Source: Polytrichum commune (taxonomy: Eukaryota; Streptophyta; Polytrichopsida; Polytrichales; Polytrichaceae). From it: a stretch of 64,000 nt of DNA. How positions within the stretch are numbered: position 1 is the first letter of the stretch; every line of letters starts with the position of its first letter. The DNA lies in the NCBI GenBank assembly GCA_950295325.1, contig OX485804.1, positions 4,464,001 to 4,528,000 on the forward strand, given 5' to 3'. A program made the translations under genes and the position numbers. The notes below the pieces were generated by a model. That model did not search any database and was not told where the DNA came from. It worked only from the letters and a program-made list of their open reading frames with translations. Shown piece by piece: positions 36,527 to 48,260 of this stretch.

Positions 36527-37009
36527 GTTTCAAAAATACCAAGTTTTAGTAGTTCTAAACGATCCTAGTCTAATCTAATACTTAAGGCAATAATACAAAG
36601 GGGGTTAGATAAAATAAGAATGCCTCATATAGAAACAAGTGGGTGCATCATGCATTGCCAACCTATAATTACTAGTCCGGTTATTTTTAAGAAATTAATA
36701 TGGGCGGACATTAAATACTCCCTCACGAACTTTCGGGGGTGTCAAATCCGGGCTTGGGCAACCCTCTAAAGAAATTTCTGAACCCAATCGAAAATTGTTG
36801 CCCATCCCGCCCAATTTCGAAAAAAAACATTGCCCTTGCATTCTTGAAGGCCGCTTGATTACAAATCCCATATTGAGTGCACTTCACTTCAAGGTCTAAA
36901 ATCCAATATATATGTGCACTTCCAATTAGTAAATAAGCAATTGATTGGGATTTCATTCCGGTTATAATTTTGTGACTTAAAACTATCTTTGTCATCCTAA
37001 TGATAGATT

Positions 37010-37778
37010 AGTGGAAGTGTTCATAAAATGACCAAAATGAAACAATGAACGTAGAATATAAAACATACAACAAAATAAATTATATAAAAATAAATCTTAT
37101 TTTATAGGTAATATAATATGAGCTATAAATAAATAGTATGTTATTTGGAATTAGACTTGTGGGACAACATTATGGATGGGGTATACTCAAAAATCCACAA
37201 GTTTCTGACTATAGCCTATCTGAATTATTGTAATATTTTATCCTCATCACATATTGTATAATCTTTAAAATCACATGATGTATATTGATTATTTTAAAAT
37301 GAAATTTATAATAATAATAATATTTAATTGATTTTTGAGTTCACCAATCTACCATAAGGTGATATATATTATTTTGACATATTACAAATGTTTGAGCAAT
37401 CAAACCCGTGCAAAAAAATAAATTATGAACAAAAAAAATGTCTATGACAACACGTCATAATTATATGTTGCACACGTTGATATCTTGCGATATTTATCAA
37501 AATAACCATGTGGAATTCAAAGCCACGTCATGGCCTTGGAAACAACTCATGGGAGGTTAGAAAATAGGATTAGAGTATCCAAGGCCACATCATTGCCCCT
37601 TGCCAACTAATTGATATTTACAAAATAGCTAGTAATTCACAATAGCTATAAATGAGAAAATAAGTCTTACATGCCAACTCAGAGGTGTTTCACTAAAGTA
37701 AGCTCCATCCGAGCTTCTTGATGGACTCATCCAATTTTTGTTACCGAATGACTTTACTTGAGTGCCATGAATCCCCGG
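37010..37778 (-). repeat. Right long TIR of the MULE-like element
   Basis: Reverse-complement partner of 21886-22775. Conserved blocks include GACTTTACTTGAGTGCCATG, GTATACTCAAAAATCC and TTCATAAAATGACCAAA. It carries fewer copies of the 62-bp internal unit. Confidence 0.8.
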
Positions 37779-37830
37779 TCCAAGGGGAGGGGGCTTGTGG
37801 TTTATTGATGCCCCCCCTACCTCCCCTTAT

Positions 37831-38188
37831 GCGGTAAGACTACACTAAATAAGTAGATTAGTGTTCGAAACACTAATACTCGACGAAAACGCTAAATGTA
37901 AATTGTCTCTATAGTGTTAGAACACTAAATGTCAACTCTAACACTATTTGTACCAAGTAGTAACTTTAAATATTTACATGAGCACATTTAGTGTTAGATG
38001 ATATTTTGTAAATCTTGGAATGAAGAATTGAAGGAAGAAGAATATGAGAACCTCGTAAAAGGTATAATTTGTTCAAACCCTATTCAAACACTAATTGTAA
38101 TATCAGTTGAAAATTAGTGTTTTAGGCAACTATTGCATCTAACACTAATCTTCATCTAACACTAATCTACCTATTTAGTGCAGTGCCG
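37831..38188. mobile_element. CACTA-like miniature element, family B relative
   Basis: The left end CTACACTAAATAAGTAGATT and right end AATCTACCTATTTAGTGCAG form a TIR of about 26 bp. The sequence AACACTAA recurs inside in both orientations. No certain target duplication. It lies just outside the long-TIR element. Confidence 0.65.
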
Positions 38189-38788
38189 TGATTTTCTAAC
38201 GTGCGGGCCTTCTACCCACCTATTCTCTATTCTACGTTTTATCCTCAAGGAATCTAATCTTCGAGTGCTCAAAAGCCCGTACGAATGAAGCTCCCTTGAC
38301 CAACTTTAGATCGCCCAATCATCCTTGACGTTCATGAACCAACAAGTGTTCCATCTCCATTCGACCGCTCGTGGTTATCGAAAAAAAAGGTGGAGCACAA
38401 GCTCCCTTCCATACACAAGAGTGAGTATGTAATTTCTGCGCAATCGGCACCTATTGTAAATTTTTGTACCATGTGAAAATGAAACAGAAGTTGAACAAAA
38501 GTTGTCAAAATTATAATGTCCACCACGAATTATGATGCAAGGAGGAGATACGTACATAAATTTTTATTTTTATTTTAAAAAGAATCCTTGTTCAAGGACA
38601 TGCAAGGAGGTCATTTAGTACCATCATTCTGGTAGTTGCTACTCATAATTACATGATACTCAAAATGTACTTATTTTCATCAAGTCAGACATCTCCTAAC
38701 ACTAAGAAATTGAAGAGAGCTTGCATTGAGAATTTATGGCACATTTGACACTTTGGGCTCCCGAAATCCTAGATCTTCTTGTGGCACT
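38189..38788. other. No gene recognised
   Basis: Frames of about 60 residues on the minus strand have no family resemblance. Confidence 0.4.
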
Positions 38789-38903
38789 AATTTCATAAGT
38801 GCAAAGAGATTAGTTCTTTAACTTCACGAATTTCATAAGTGCAAAGAGATTAGTGCTTTAACTTCTCGAATTTCATAAGTGCAAAGAGATTTAGTGTTTT
38901 AAT
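38789..38903. repeat. Tandem repeat, 40-bp unit, three copies
   Basis: AATTTCATAAGTGCAAAGAG starts at 38789, 38829 and 38869; the period is exactly 40 bp, with one or two changes per unit. Confidence 0.92.
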
Positions 38904-39060
38904 AAAAAAAAAAAACAATGTATATATTTTATTTTATGTTAAGAAATCATTGTTTAAGGACATTCAAGACGGTCCTTCATTGCCCTGGTTGTGGTACTTG
39001 CTATTCATAGGTACATAGAACTAAAAATAATTATTTTTCACTAAGTAAAATAAAAGCTGT

Positions 39061-39144
39061 TGGGGTGAGAGAGGCTCGAACTCTCGACCTCAGGATTTCT
39101 CTTAGCTATGAGACCTACGCGCTAGCCAACTGCGCCACCACCCC
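39061..39144 (-). tRNA. tRNA-Met (CAU), elongator, with intron
   Basis: On the minus strand the gene reads GGGGTGGTGGCGCAGTTGG at the 5' end and TTCGAGCCTCTCTCACCCC at the 3' end, which pair as a 7-bp acceptor stem. D stem GCGC/GCGC and T stem GAGAG/CUCUC are intact. The anticodon loop reads CTCATA followed by about 10-11 extra bases, then TCCTGAGGTC. An intron right after the anticodon is characteristic of plant elongator tRNA-Met. Span is 84 nt, about 74 nt after splicing. It is the one unbroken RNA gene in the window. Confidence 0.95.
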
Positions 39145-39265
39145 AGGCATGCTCTCATGGAATCATAGAACTATCATCATCCACGTGTAAAGTAGGACAC
39201 GTAATAAGCACTTTTCTTTTACTGAAATTGTAGAGGAAAGAGCATAGTGCAGGGGAGGTATTTTG
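39145..39265. other. tRNA 5' flank
   Basis: Upstream of the tRNA gene on its strand. No distinctive element is visible. Confidence 0.3.
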
Positions 39266-39475
39266 GGCATAGTCGGTCAAGATGCTAGTGATTCTAAATC
39301 CAACCGGTTACATGTTCACATCTTCTTTCGGTTTTGCTTTCATTCATTTGAGGTATATTCTTCTATAGATTCCTCTAAAATGATTGGTAATTCTCCTGAA
39401 GTCTCCAACTTCAACCGGTTATTTCTCAAACTCAACTGGTTCATCTGCAACAAACCACCGGTTCTCCCCGAGTAG
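39266..39475 (+). repeat. Repeat family E, longest copy
   Basis: Starts GGGCATAGTCGGTCAAGATG, runs through CAACCGGTTACATGTT and ends with CAACTGGTTCATCTGC and CGGTTCTCCCCGAG. GGTT-type motifs recur. Copy 41187-41360 matches its first two thirds. Confidence 0.55.
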
Positions 39476-39554
39476 TGAAAGAGAATACATAGTAATTTGT
39501 AGATGAGGAATCTACTTGGGCTAGGGTTTCATAGAGTCCATGTAAAACCATCCA

Positions 39555-39780
39555 TTAGCGTAGGTGAAATGGCAATGCATTATTATAACCTATGAATGAC
39601 TTTTTTAAGGTAATTTGGCTTCAAAAATAGCAGCAAAGACTCCATATTAGTGAGGTGAAGTCTCGTTGGAATGAATCGGCCCTCAATCTTATAGGGGATT
39701 TGTTTTTATTAGGGCTCCTTCATTCACGATGGATGAGTTTACACAAACGCCATGAATTTCAAGCCTACAATATATAGCTT
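39555..39780. repeat. Repeat family C, copy 3
   Basis: Shares AATCGGCCCT, TTCATTCACGATGG and GAGTTTACACAAACGCCAT-like blocks, in order, with 14355-14590 and 15225-15500. Confidence 0.5.
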
Positions 39781-41186
39781 AATAATACGTGCGTTGTTTG
39801 AGTTGATAGGGCAGTAGGCATACTGCAAACAACTTGCCATTATAGCCTACCCATGTACATTGAATCAAAAACAAATTTAAAGTAAAATGCTAAAAATGGG
39901 AAGATGTATGCCTATGTATTTAGGCCATGTATCACACATCTTTACTACCTCAAACAAAATAGGCCATCCAAGTCTAAGGGTGTCAAAATTTGTCACATTG
40001 ATCACAATGTACTGCGTGCTATACTTCCCTTCTCCAAAAGTATAAGGAAAGCAACCTATTACCATCATGTACCAACGGCATGAATTTGAAGTCCCCAAAT
40101 CATAAAATGTTTGATTGTGGTGATACATATATAGTGGGTTTCAGGTTCTGTGTCAATTTTCAGTTTCGCCTACCTTAGTAAACGATTAGGATGAGATTTA
40201 GACTTCAATTTCTTCCTTCTTTCTAGGTTCTTCCTAGTGTTATCCACCTCACCTTTTGTTTATTGGGATCATAAATAATCACAATCATGGTGTGGGTCTA
40301 CCTAATTGCACATATCAATGTAGATGCAAAATGGGTCCACACATAACATGCAAAAATGCCAAGGCTGGCACCATGCGGTTTTTTTCAATTGGGTTTTTTA
40401 TAGATTAATTTTTTTTTAAAAACCCCCAATCATATGGAGTCCAACGAAATATGGTTTTATTCAGTTTTCTTGAAGATAAGTTGAGATTATAGGACAGAGG
40501 ACCTAATGCCTACTAATGGTGGTGCCGAGTGTTGGGTGTTGGAATAAAACCATGGTTTTATTCGCAGAAATCGGGTTTTTTACATTGAAACCAAAAACCC
40601 AATGCATCGGTTGGAAAAAGTTGGATTTTTCCCACCTTTAGTAAATGATGATGAATAGGCCCGATCCGGAGGCACACATGTAAATTCACATGATTGGACG
40701 GGCAATTTGAGAGAAACATGCAATGGTTGTTAGAAGGATTGACCCACCACACAGATTGCAGTGGCGAGTGTCAGATAACTTTAGCAGCATTTCAATTTGA
40801 TTTTTGTATGTGGTGAGGCGCCACAATCCTTGACACTTTGAAAGGGTAGCTTAAAAGCTTATTAGTACGTACGGTCACAACATGACAGCTCCTGAAAAGT
40901 GGGTGGGTTCACAAAAGTCTGCTTATAATCTCCCTCTCTTCCAATCCACGAGTGCCCTGGTGTAAGCCTTTTGACTCGGATCCACTCTACTCCACTCAGA
41001 CCGACTTGCATTCAAACCAACCTATGCTTAGTCATGTATGGGCCTCCGATTGTGAATGCTTCAACATGGCTGGCAGTAGGAAAGAATATCCGGAGATACC
41101 GGAAATAATAAATGTTGTTGAAGTCATGGGATCGCAATGAGGTGGAGATTTGGGTGGAGGAATGTAGGCAGTGGCCAGGAAGAGAT
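39781..41186. other. No gene recognised
   Basis: AT-rich with A and T tracts; the longest minus-strand frames (39877-40128, 40558-40752) resemble nothing I know. Confidence 0.4.
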
Positions 41187-41360
41187 TGGGGCATAATCGG
41201 TCGAGATTGTAGTGTTCTCAAGATCGACCGCTTACCTGTTGAAATCTTTCGGTTTATTCTTCACTACGTTGGGGTATGATATTATGTTCCATAGATTCCT
41301 CTAAAGTGATGGGTTACTCTCCTGGAGTCTTGACCTTCAACCGGTAATTTCTACACCATT
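41187..41360 (+). repeat. Repeat family E copy
   Basis: Begins GGGGCATAATCGGTCGAGAT and continues through TATGTTCCATAGATTCCTCT and TTCAACCGGTAATTTCT. Confidence 0.5.
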
Positions 41361-41422
41361 CATGGCATTTAGTGTCAGGTACACTAAGGTAGGGGTGCCA
41401 ATTTCCGTGCGGGTCCTAAAGT

Positions 41423-41496
41423 AGACCCCTAGGGTCGGAAGCACCTATCTAGGTGCTTTTACCTGGGTTTCCAAAAGCACCTATCAAGGTGCTTTT
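41423..41496. repeat. Cluster of three short palindromes
   Basis: GACCCCTAGGGTC (41423-41435), AAGCACCTATCTAGGTGCTT (41439-41458) and an AAAAGCACCT/AGGTGCTTTT palindrome (41473-41496) lie within 75 bp. The second and third share the same arm sequence. Confidence 0.8.
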
Positions 41497-41799
41497 ACCA
41501 TTCACAGCGCTGCCAACATTTCATTGGCTGCCAGCGGTTGGTTTTAGAAATCCAGCCTGTGGATATACCACGTACCCTATGTGCGAGTGTTGGTCACTCT
41601 ATAAGGTTTCCTTTAAAAATTTGTAGGAAATCATAGACATGCTGGAAAATTTTGATTTTTTCATAGTTGCTCTTGCACCAGCTTTGCGGAGCGCTCAAAA
41701 TTTATAAAAAAATAGTTTCAGCATCCCAACTAGGTACATTTGAAATTTGGACGGAAATTGGCACCGCTACCTTATTAGCGAAGGGCTTAAACCAGATGC

Positions 41800-42235
41800 C
41801 TACATGTCTCAAAGTGTCATGTCCGCTAATTGCGAATGTAAAATTTGTTTTAAGTGAACACATTTACATAATGATGTTTAATGTAGCAATTGTGATGCTT
41901 GAGATGATAGTTTTGCGTCTTAGTATGCCCGGAGGAGATATTACTGAGCATACTAATGCCAAGTGTGCACATCTTAACATCTTTAAGCATATGAATATCA
42001 AGTGTCATTTGAGTACACTTTAGTCAACTTGTAGACCATTTGTATAACATAGGCATACACCATTCACAACAATACACCACACTCATATTAAGATATTAGT
42101 AAGTGCACTTGAACACCAAGTGTCGTGAGATAAATGTAATGGCGAAGTTGTTGATTTTTAGTGTAAGTACCATATGCCTCAAACTAGGGTAAGTTGCACA
42201 TTCAACACAAAATACCATATATGGTGTACTGCTAT
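41800..42235 (+). repeat. Dispersed repeat family G, copy 2
   Basis: Inverted counterpart of 3880-4370. It ends in CCATATATGGTGTACT. A 118-residue frame at 41667-42023 overlaps it and has no family resemblance. Confidence 0.5.
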
Positions 42236-43402
42236 GGGCCACAAAAAATTTATAGTGCGAATGCTATGAACCAAATGAACTTGTTTCCGTACGAGATTGA
42301 TGAGGGTGGTTATTTTATTTTGAGCTACTTTTGTCCTATAACTAATATTCAATGAGTAGTTGGTAAGAAGTCTTCGTGAAGACTAGGGGAACGCCAACTA
42401 TCTTGGACTCACATTAATTCCACCTTGAACTAGCACGACCCACATTAATTTTCCACCCACCCACTAATAGGAATATCTAGTGTAGCTTCAAAGGTCCCAA
42501 ATTTGTATAATGCATTTGGCACCATTGGGCAACTTGTTTCTATACTGGTACACATTTCCATACAGTTGTACAAGGCCGTGCTTCTAACATGAATTTGTTT
42601 AATAGTACAACATATGAACTAAAACCCACACAAAAAGAGAGGTTTTGGGCTCGTAAAAACCACATGAGTGGGTAAAGCTAGCCTTGCACACGGCAAACTG
42701 GCATTTAGCAAATACACATACCCTTCTTTTTTATCCTAGAATTCTCTAAAGATCCTATTGTTTGGGGTAAAAAAAAGATCTCAAAAAAAATTACGCAACT
42801 TTCAAAATAGGCTTCAAAACACGACGAGCTATGGACAATATAATCGCATTAGACTAGTGAACGTCTGGAGGTGTATTTAAGGTAGCTCAACCCAACAACA
42901 ACTCCAAATCCTATGACCACCTGAATGCATGACACCTTGGTTTAGAAGGTGAATCTGACTTCGAGCTACCTTATACCTCAATGACATGCTTCTGAATTGT
43001 GATAACTATCGAACCTATAATAGTGTCTATATTTTGAGCACATGGGTCAATCTCATTATAACATAGTGTCTTTTTGGTGTCCGGTGGGTATAGACAAGAA
43101 GAGTGACCACATAAGGCCCACATACCTTCATTGGAATATTCTATTATTTATTGAATATTTGTTAGCTCTATGAGGTTTTTCATCTAACTACCTCCCCACC
43201 CCTCCGACTTTAGTCCATTAATTGACCTCAATCAATGCTTGTATTGTTCATGTTACAAATTCAACCATGTGCTCAGAATGTAGACACCATTTTAGGTTCA
43301 ATAATTACCGCAGTTGAGAAGGCCTATATCAACTTAAAGTGAAAGTGGATCCTCACTTTGTCTACTTTCAAGTTTTGCATCTCAGCTCCAATTCTGAAAC
43401 GT
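42236..43402. other. No gene recognised; family D fragment at 43240-43400
   Basis: The family D fragment gives an empty-site comparison for the insertion at 6102-6671: it reads TTTTAGGTTCAATAA where the occupied copy has TTTTAA, the element, then TAAGTTCAATAA. Confidence 0.5.
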
Positions 43403-43420
43403 GATACATGAGTGCTAACC

Positions 43421-43610
43421 CACCGAACCCACCGAACCCACCTTGGTGGTGGTCGATTGTTTATTTCTTTTTATGTGGCGGCGTCTTGCGCCCGAGGGGC
43501 CCCGGCCCCCCTCGGTGAGGTCGCGTTTTTCTTGGTTTTATTCATCTTGGCGTTGGCTGTGTTGGCAATCTGTCTCAAAAAGAAAGAGAAAAAAAGAAAA
43601 AGAAAAAAAG
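43421..43610 (+). mobile_element. 190-bp retro-insertion, LINE 3' tail
   Basis: A perfect 18-bp duplication, GATACATGAGTGCTAACC, flanks it at 43403-43420 and 43611-43628. The insert ends in an A-rich tail (AAAAAGAAAGAG and on). Its body matches the 3' UTR of the LINE at 4699-5489 (TATGTGGCGGCGTCTTGCGC and a following CCCGAGGGG block). It is a severely 5'-truncated copy, or a SINE sharing that tail. Confidence 0.93.
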
Positions 43611-43628
43611 GATACATGAGTGCTAACC

Positions 43629-46176
43629 AGATGAGGCAATTCCCAAGCTGATCCATCAGCTATAAAAGTATGTGGAGTTGGATGAACCCATAATAGGGCC
43701 ACATACCTGTAGACAACTGCCACCAGATTTTACTGGTACAAGATATCCACACCTGATCGTGGTTTAGAACTGAAATATCGATTTTCAAATTAGAACGAGA
43801 CCTAGAAATATCATTTTCACAACCCATACTGTTCTTTTGGTCCACCTGCAACCAAATATTTACCATTACAGAGTTCACCTCTCGGCAAAGAATAAACTAA
43901 CAATCTGCATGTGATTGGAAGCAGGGCAGCTCAAGATACATGTATCCATCCAGTTGGAACTTCATTCATGGACATATTTTAAGGAAGAATCGGTAAATCC
44001 TAAATGCATTGTGTTGGTGCCACTCAATTTTTATTCACATCAAAATTGCAGATAGAAGTGCATCACATTCCCTTCATAACATGTGATTTTCTACACTGCT
44101 GACTAACTCTGGTGTGGAAGGCTGCAGCAACATGTTCGTAGGCCCATGTTGTTTGGGTGTAACTAATTGGACCTTGAACCTTGAAACCTTGATTGTCCGA
44201 TGGACCAGCCTCACGAAAACTGCCACTACCTCCATTCAACAGCTTTGCCACACTTGTAACAGAGTAGTCTGAGATCCCGAATCGTATGATGTTTGAAAAT
44301 GGTACAAGGTCTATCATTTCAGACTCAGCCTCTGATTGAACCCTAAATTTTAACCCTAAACCCTACACCCTAATTTTCCGGGTATGTGGACGAATTCGGG
44401 TCCAAAACTTTTCCAGGTTAACTTTTTCCAGTTTGTTCAATGAGTTTTCCAAGAGGACTGATTCTTTGTTGCATCAAAACGAACGGCAGAAAGATTCCAG
44501 CTACAAAGTCATGAATCAACAGATAACGAGCTCAACAACATACTGATTTGCAAAACTATCACCTAAGACTTCGAAATATTCACTCAAGCCAAAACCCTAA
44601 ATTATAAACGTCCGACGTGTGGATTGCTTATGGTCCAAAACTTCCAGGTCAACAATTCCAGTTCGTCTATTGAGTTGTTCATTAGTGCTGATTACTTCTG
44701 TGTTTAGAAATTTAAATGAATGACAAAAAGATTCCAACTACATAGTTATGAATCAACACATGACGTCTGTCTTTTCTGGGCAGTTTGATTTCAATGCAAG
44801 GTTCGGCCAGACCTTTTGATCACCAACCCAGACAGCAGTTAGACTTTTAATCCGGTGAGCTCGAATTCCACAAAATTTGTCAAGAGCACCGATGACAACG
44901 CCCTCCAACAATCACAGGTACCAATGCAAGTCCATGGTGCAGTGGCGAAGGTCGACTATCACCAGCTAACCCGGTCCATGGTATGTCACAGGCATGCCAC
45001 CAAAATCACGATACTTTGAGAATGTAACTAGACATGACTTTTCGTTGGAAGCTAGTTGTTTAGCATACAACACCGTCCATGTTCGGTAAGCTTCCGGTGC
45101 ACGCTTGGAGGTAGTGTGGAGATATAGAACAATCGGTAACTATATCGACTCAATATGCATCAAACTCATTTTGGCATCTATGAGGTGCTTGGATGAGTTT
45201 AGCCCTCCACGAACCAAAATAGGAGGGGCTGCTTCCACGTTCACAAGAATTTTGAATGTGAATCATAAGCTAACAAAAATTGATGATGGGTTTGTGTGAA
45301 TCCAAATGGCAATTCACACTATGTGAATCAAACACATTCTAACACACTAGGGTCATGCCACATACATTGGTAACAAGGGGTCACATGAACTCAACACTAT
45401 TAACCATGTGAACATCAACCCAATTGCCTTAACCTTCAATTGTCCACCACTTTTCATACTATTAAAGTCGGATATGCCAACGGATGATGTCCGAACTAGT
45501 TGGTGTGATCAGCCCCTCAGTTGTCTCCTTGCACATCCGCCCGGATTGGTCCCTTCCATGATGACTAGCTTTCCCGAGTTGCAAGCAAGTTGTTCGGCTA
45601 GTGTATGTTTCCCCCCCAAATGCTTGGTTTAATTTTGAAAGGGAAACTGCTCTTGTAGCTTATGTGGGTAGTGGAATACTAACCAACACTTAAAGTATAT
45701 TTGACCAAACCACTTGTCCAAAAAAGAAAGAAAGAGAAGTGCATTTGTGGGGGCAAAAACATCAAACAACCACAACAAAAACAACAATACAACAACCACG
45801 ACTTCAATGTTTGTATTCCATGTTCGCCAACCACGAAATATGTGTAGTTCTGCAATCTTATGTATGTAACATTGGCGGTTGAAATCGTGCAACATTCATG
45901 CATAAGTCCAAATACACTTAGATCCTAGTTACACTATGTTCTCTGTTCATGTACTATATCCCACATAACAGTCATGTATGTTTCAACTTCACAAGTGGGC
46001 AACATCGACATAGGGTCAAATGCCCAAAAACACAATATTCATTAAAATGAGAGTCTTCCAGTGAATTGAGAGTACATAAAGCAAACTATTTATCCAAGAA
46101 TGAAATGAAAACCACTGGAAAGTTGTAGAGTACAAGTTAAAAAATACCATTTGATTTTCCGCCGTAAATTCCACCG
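43629..46176. other. No gene recognised
   Basis: Contains a short CCCTAAA-type tract at 44338-44375. Minus-strand frames at 44063-44317 and 45629-45895 resemble no known family. Confidence 0.4.
44338..44375 (-). repeat. Degenerate CCCTAAA tract
   Basis: ACCCTAAATTTTAACCCTAA and CCCTACACCCTAA: four imperfect units of the plant telomere type on the minus strand. It is too short and imperfect to be a true interstitial telomere; a telo-box or chance are alternatives. Confidence 0.45.
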
Positions 46177-46178
46177 TA

Positions 46179-46369
46179 GTTTCCATTAAAATGAGAGTAT
46201 GTTAAGCTGGGAAATCGACTCAATTAGGTCGACTCAACCTAAATTGACAACATATTGTCCTCATTTAGGTCAACTCAAGCTAAATTGACAACATAATGTC
46301 CTCATTTAGGTCGACTCAACCTAAATGAGTCGATATCCCAACTTAACATACTCTCATTTTAATGGAAAC
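46179..46369. mobile_element. Stowaway-like MITE (191 bp)
   Basis: The left end GTTTCCATTAAAATGAGAG and right end CTCTCATTTTAATGGAAAC form TIRs of about 45 bp that continue through GTATGTTAAG and ATCGACTCA. TA flanks it at 46177-46178 and 46370-46371, as in Tc1/mariner-type MITEs, although these ends are not the canonical Stowaway CTCCCTCCGT. An internal unit around GTCCTCATTTAGGTC is repeated twice. A partial copy lies near 46042. Confidence 0.85.
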
Positions 46370-47480
46370 TACACGTCTGAAGTATAATCTGGTATTTATC
46401 AACCTATCATGACTTTTCGGTGTCCAAATGGCCAAGATTATTTTGAGAGGATCCCACTCTCTCAAAATATTGAATATCGTGTTCAAAATGGAATATGTTC
46501 CGTGCAACCTTCTCAGTTGAACTTTGTAACTTGGATAATCAAAATACTGACTTTGCATTATTTACCATGGGCACGTGCAATTAGCTGCTAATAATGGTCT
46601 ACAAGTTCATTAAAGTATAGACTTCAAAATATTTAAGGTCATGATATCTACGTCTAAAACCATAATAAACTATTAACTTTTAAGTAGTATTTTTAATGAT
46701 AAGTTATTGAAGATCTCATCTTGATATTTTATATTTGAGTACCTAACACAACAACCAAGGGTACCATGAAAAAAAATCCAATTTAAACAGTATTTTGCTA
46801 CTACTTTTAGGTGTTTGACTAAATAATATATGGTATTGTGTATCCGAGCACTTTTTTCGTATGCTTGGTCCCATTTCTTAGGAATGACCAAAGTCATACC
46901 AACATTGGAAGACATCTTGGTAATTGAAGCCAATAGCTATGACGAATGAGTGTTCGCTTCCACCCACAGCTTCCAAAAATTATGATATTCAATTATTTTG
47001 GGAGTTTAGTGTATTATCATGGTGTTCCCCGACGAGACTAGCATGGCAATACTAATAACCCCGGTATAATTTTATTTTTCTTCACATCTTTACTTCATTG
47101 CAGTAGGAATGACTTCGTTAAAATGAAATATTTGTTCTACATACCCTAGCAATTATGAACCTTTTCATAAATCAAGTTTAACGGGGCATATGCAATAAAA
47201 TATCAAGCGTCTGCCTCTTTCCTAAAATAATGGACAACCATCTCTAAGAACAATTCTTGCTCATTTTGCCCATTTCATTTAGAAACAATTTGTACTAGAA
47301 AATCATTGTGGATAGTATTATTGAAGTGACAAAAATGGGGATAGAGTATCCTATATCCAAGGTGTGTGACCCATGTTTCATGAATATACTCACATAAGCT
47401 TGCTTACGAAATAACTCCAAGTAACTTTTTACCAAGTTTAACATGCTTTCATGATATTTATTGAAATCATGTAATAAATT
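46370..47480. other. No gene recognised
   Basis: AT-rich stretch up to the outer edge of the palindrome. Confidence 0.4.
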
Positions 47481-47839
47481 CTTATGCATCGAGCAGAGTT
47501 TACCACGCTCGTACAGGTGTAGTCTGAAGGGTCTTCATCTCAATCTTTTATCCATCTCACCAAATATGACATCAAGATTTTGGTGGTATGTTTGAAAGCT
47601 TGACATGTAGATTGTAAATTTTAAAAAATTCTGATATTTCATTCGGATGCGAAACGATTGGAAGGGCCGGAGAGGGAGCGTCACATTATTGCAAGATCAG
47701 GAACAGGGCCATTGGGATAAGCGGGTTGCGTCGCAGAATATACGACAGAATCCTAAATTGTACTAAGTTGGACATCAGTTCAATTTCTTTCTTTATTGTT
47801 TTAAAAAATGAATACTCACCTTTCGTCCTCCGTATGAGT

Positions 47840-48260
47840 AATGTTAATATATGGAGGTTCAGTGCCTTCTTGTAAGATTGATCCTCCTTCGTATCAATTT
47901 TCGAAGTGTTAAATTAGTGATGCACATCCCAGCACTACATGTCGATAAATGGCATCGGAAGTCATACTTAAATGTGCAGAGTAATAAAATATTCGCACTC
48001 CTCTTGTCAGCAACTCGTGCTGAAATATTGTCATGGATGATTGAAATTTTGGTGAAAATATATTTGGTAAGTGATAGTAATTGCAACATGGTAAATCTAT
48101 AATCGTAAATCTATAATCGCCCCCAAAAATGATAAGGAATGGTGAATAATAAGGGTTAACATTTTAGTGGTAGTGACACTATACCATGGTTTACGACTAG
48201 TATTGATGAGAATACTAATTGTACCTACATTATGATGGTCTGAACCTACATGCCTGAAAA
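47840..48260. mobile_element. Family B-related element fragment, left arm
   Basis: Ordered blocks match 1790-2000 on the opposite strand (a CCATGACAATATTTC segment, a GTTGCTGACAAGAG-like segment, AACCATGG). No clear termini. The mirror copy is at about 61975-62395. Confidence 0.5.

Larger units (their letters stand above)
21886..37778. mobile_element. MULE-like transposon with long TIRs (about 15.9 kb)
   Basis: The ends are CCGGGGATTCGTGGCACTC on the left and GAGTGCCATGAATCCCCGG on the right, facing outward. The inverted similarity continues inward for about 0.9 kb on the left and 0.77 kb on the right. Between them lie a decayed MULE transposase gene reading right (about 26.6-29.3 kb) and an unrecognised gene reading left (30195-31549). 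Long TIRs and two converging genes match the plan of maize MuDR. Several younger elements inserted inside and inflated its length. I found no convincing 9-bp target duplication. An alternative is two inverted solo ends around unrelated DNA. Confidence 0.65.

Noticed and set aside
36723-36995. 90-residue minus-strand frame inside the long-TIR element
   Set aside because: No family resemblance and no link to the element's two genes; left as a chance frame.
41667-42023. 118-residue plus-strand frame
   Set aside because: Overlaps dispersed repeat family G, whose other copy at 3880-4370 is not open.
23424-44375. Interstitial telomere or chromosome-fusion scar at the TTTAGGG-like tracts
   Set aside because: Both tracts have only four or five imperfect units; transposon content or telo-boxes explain them better.
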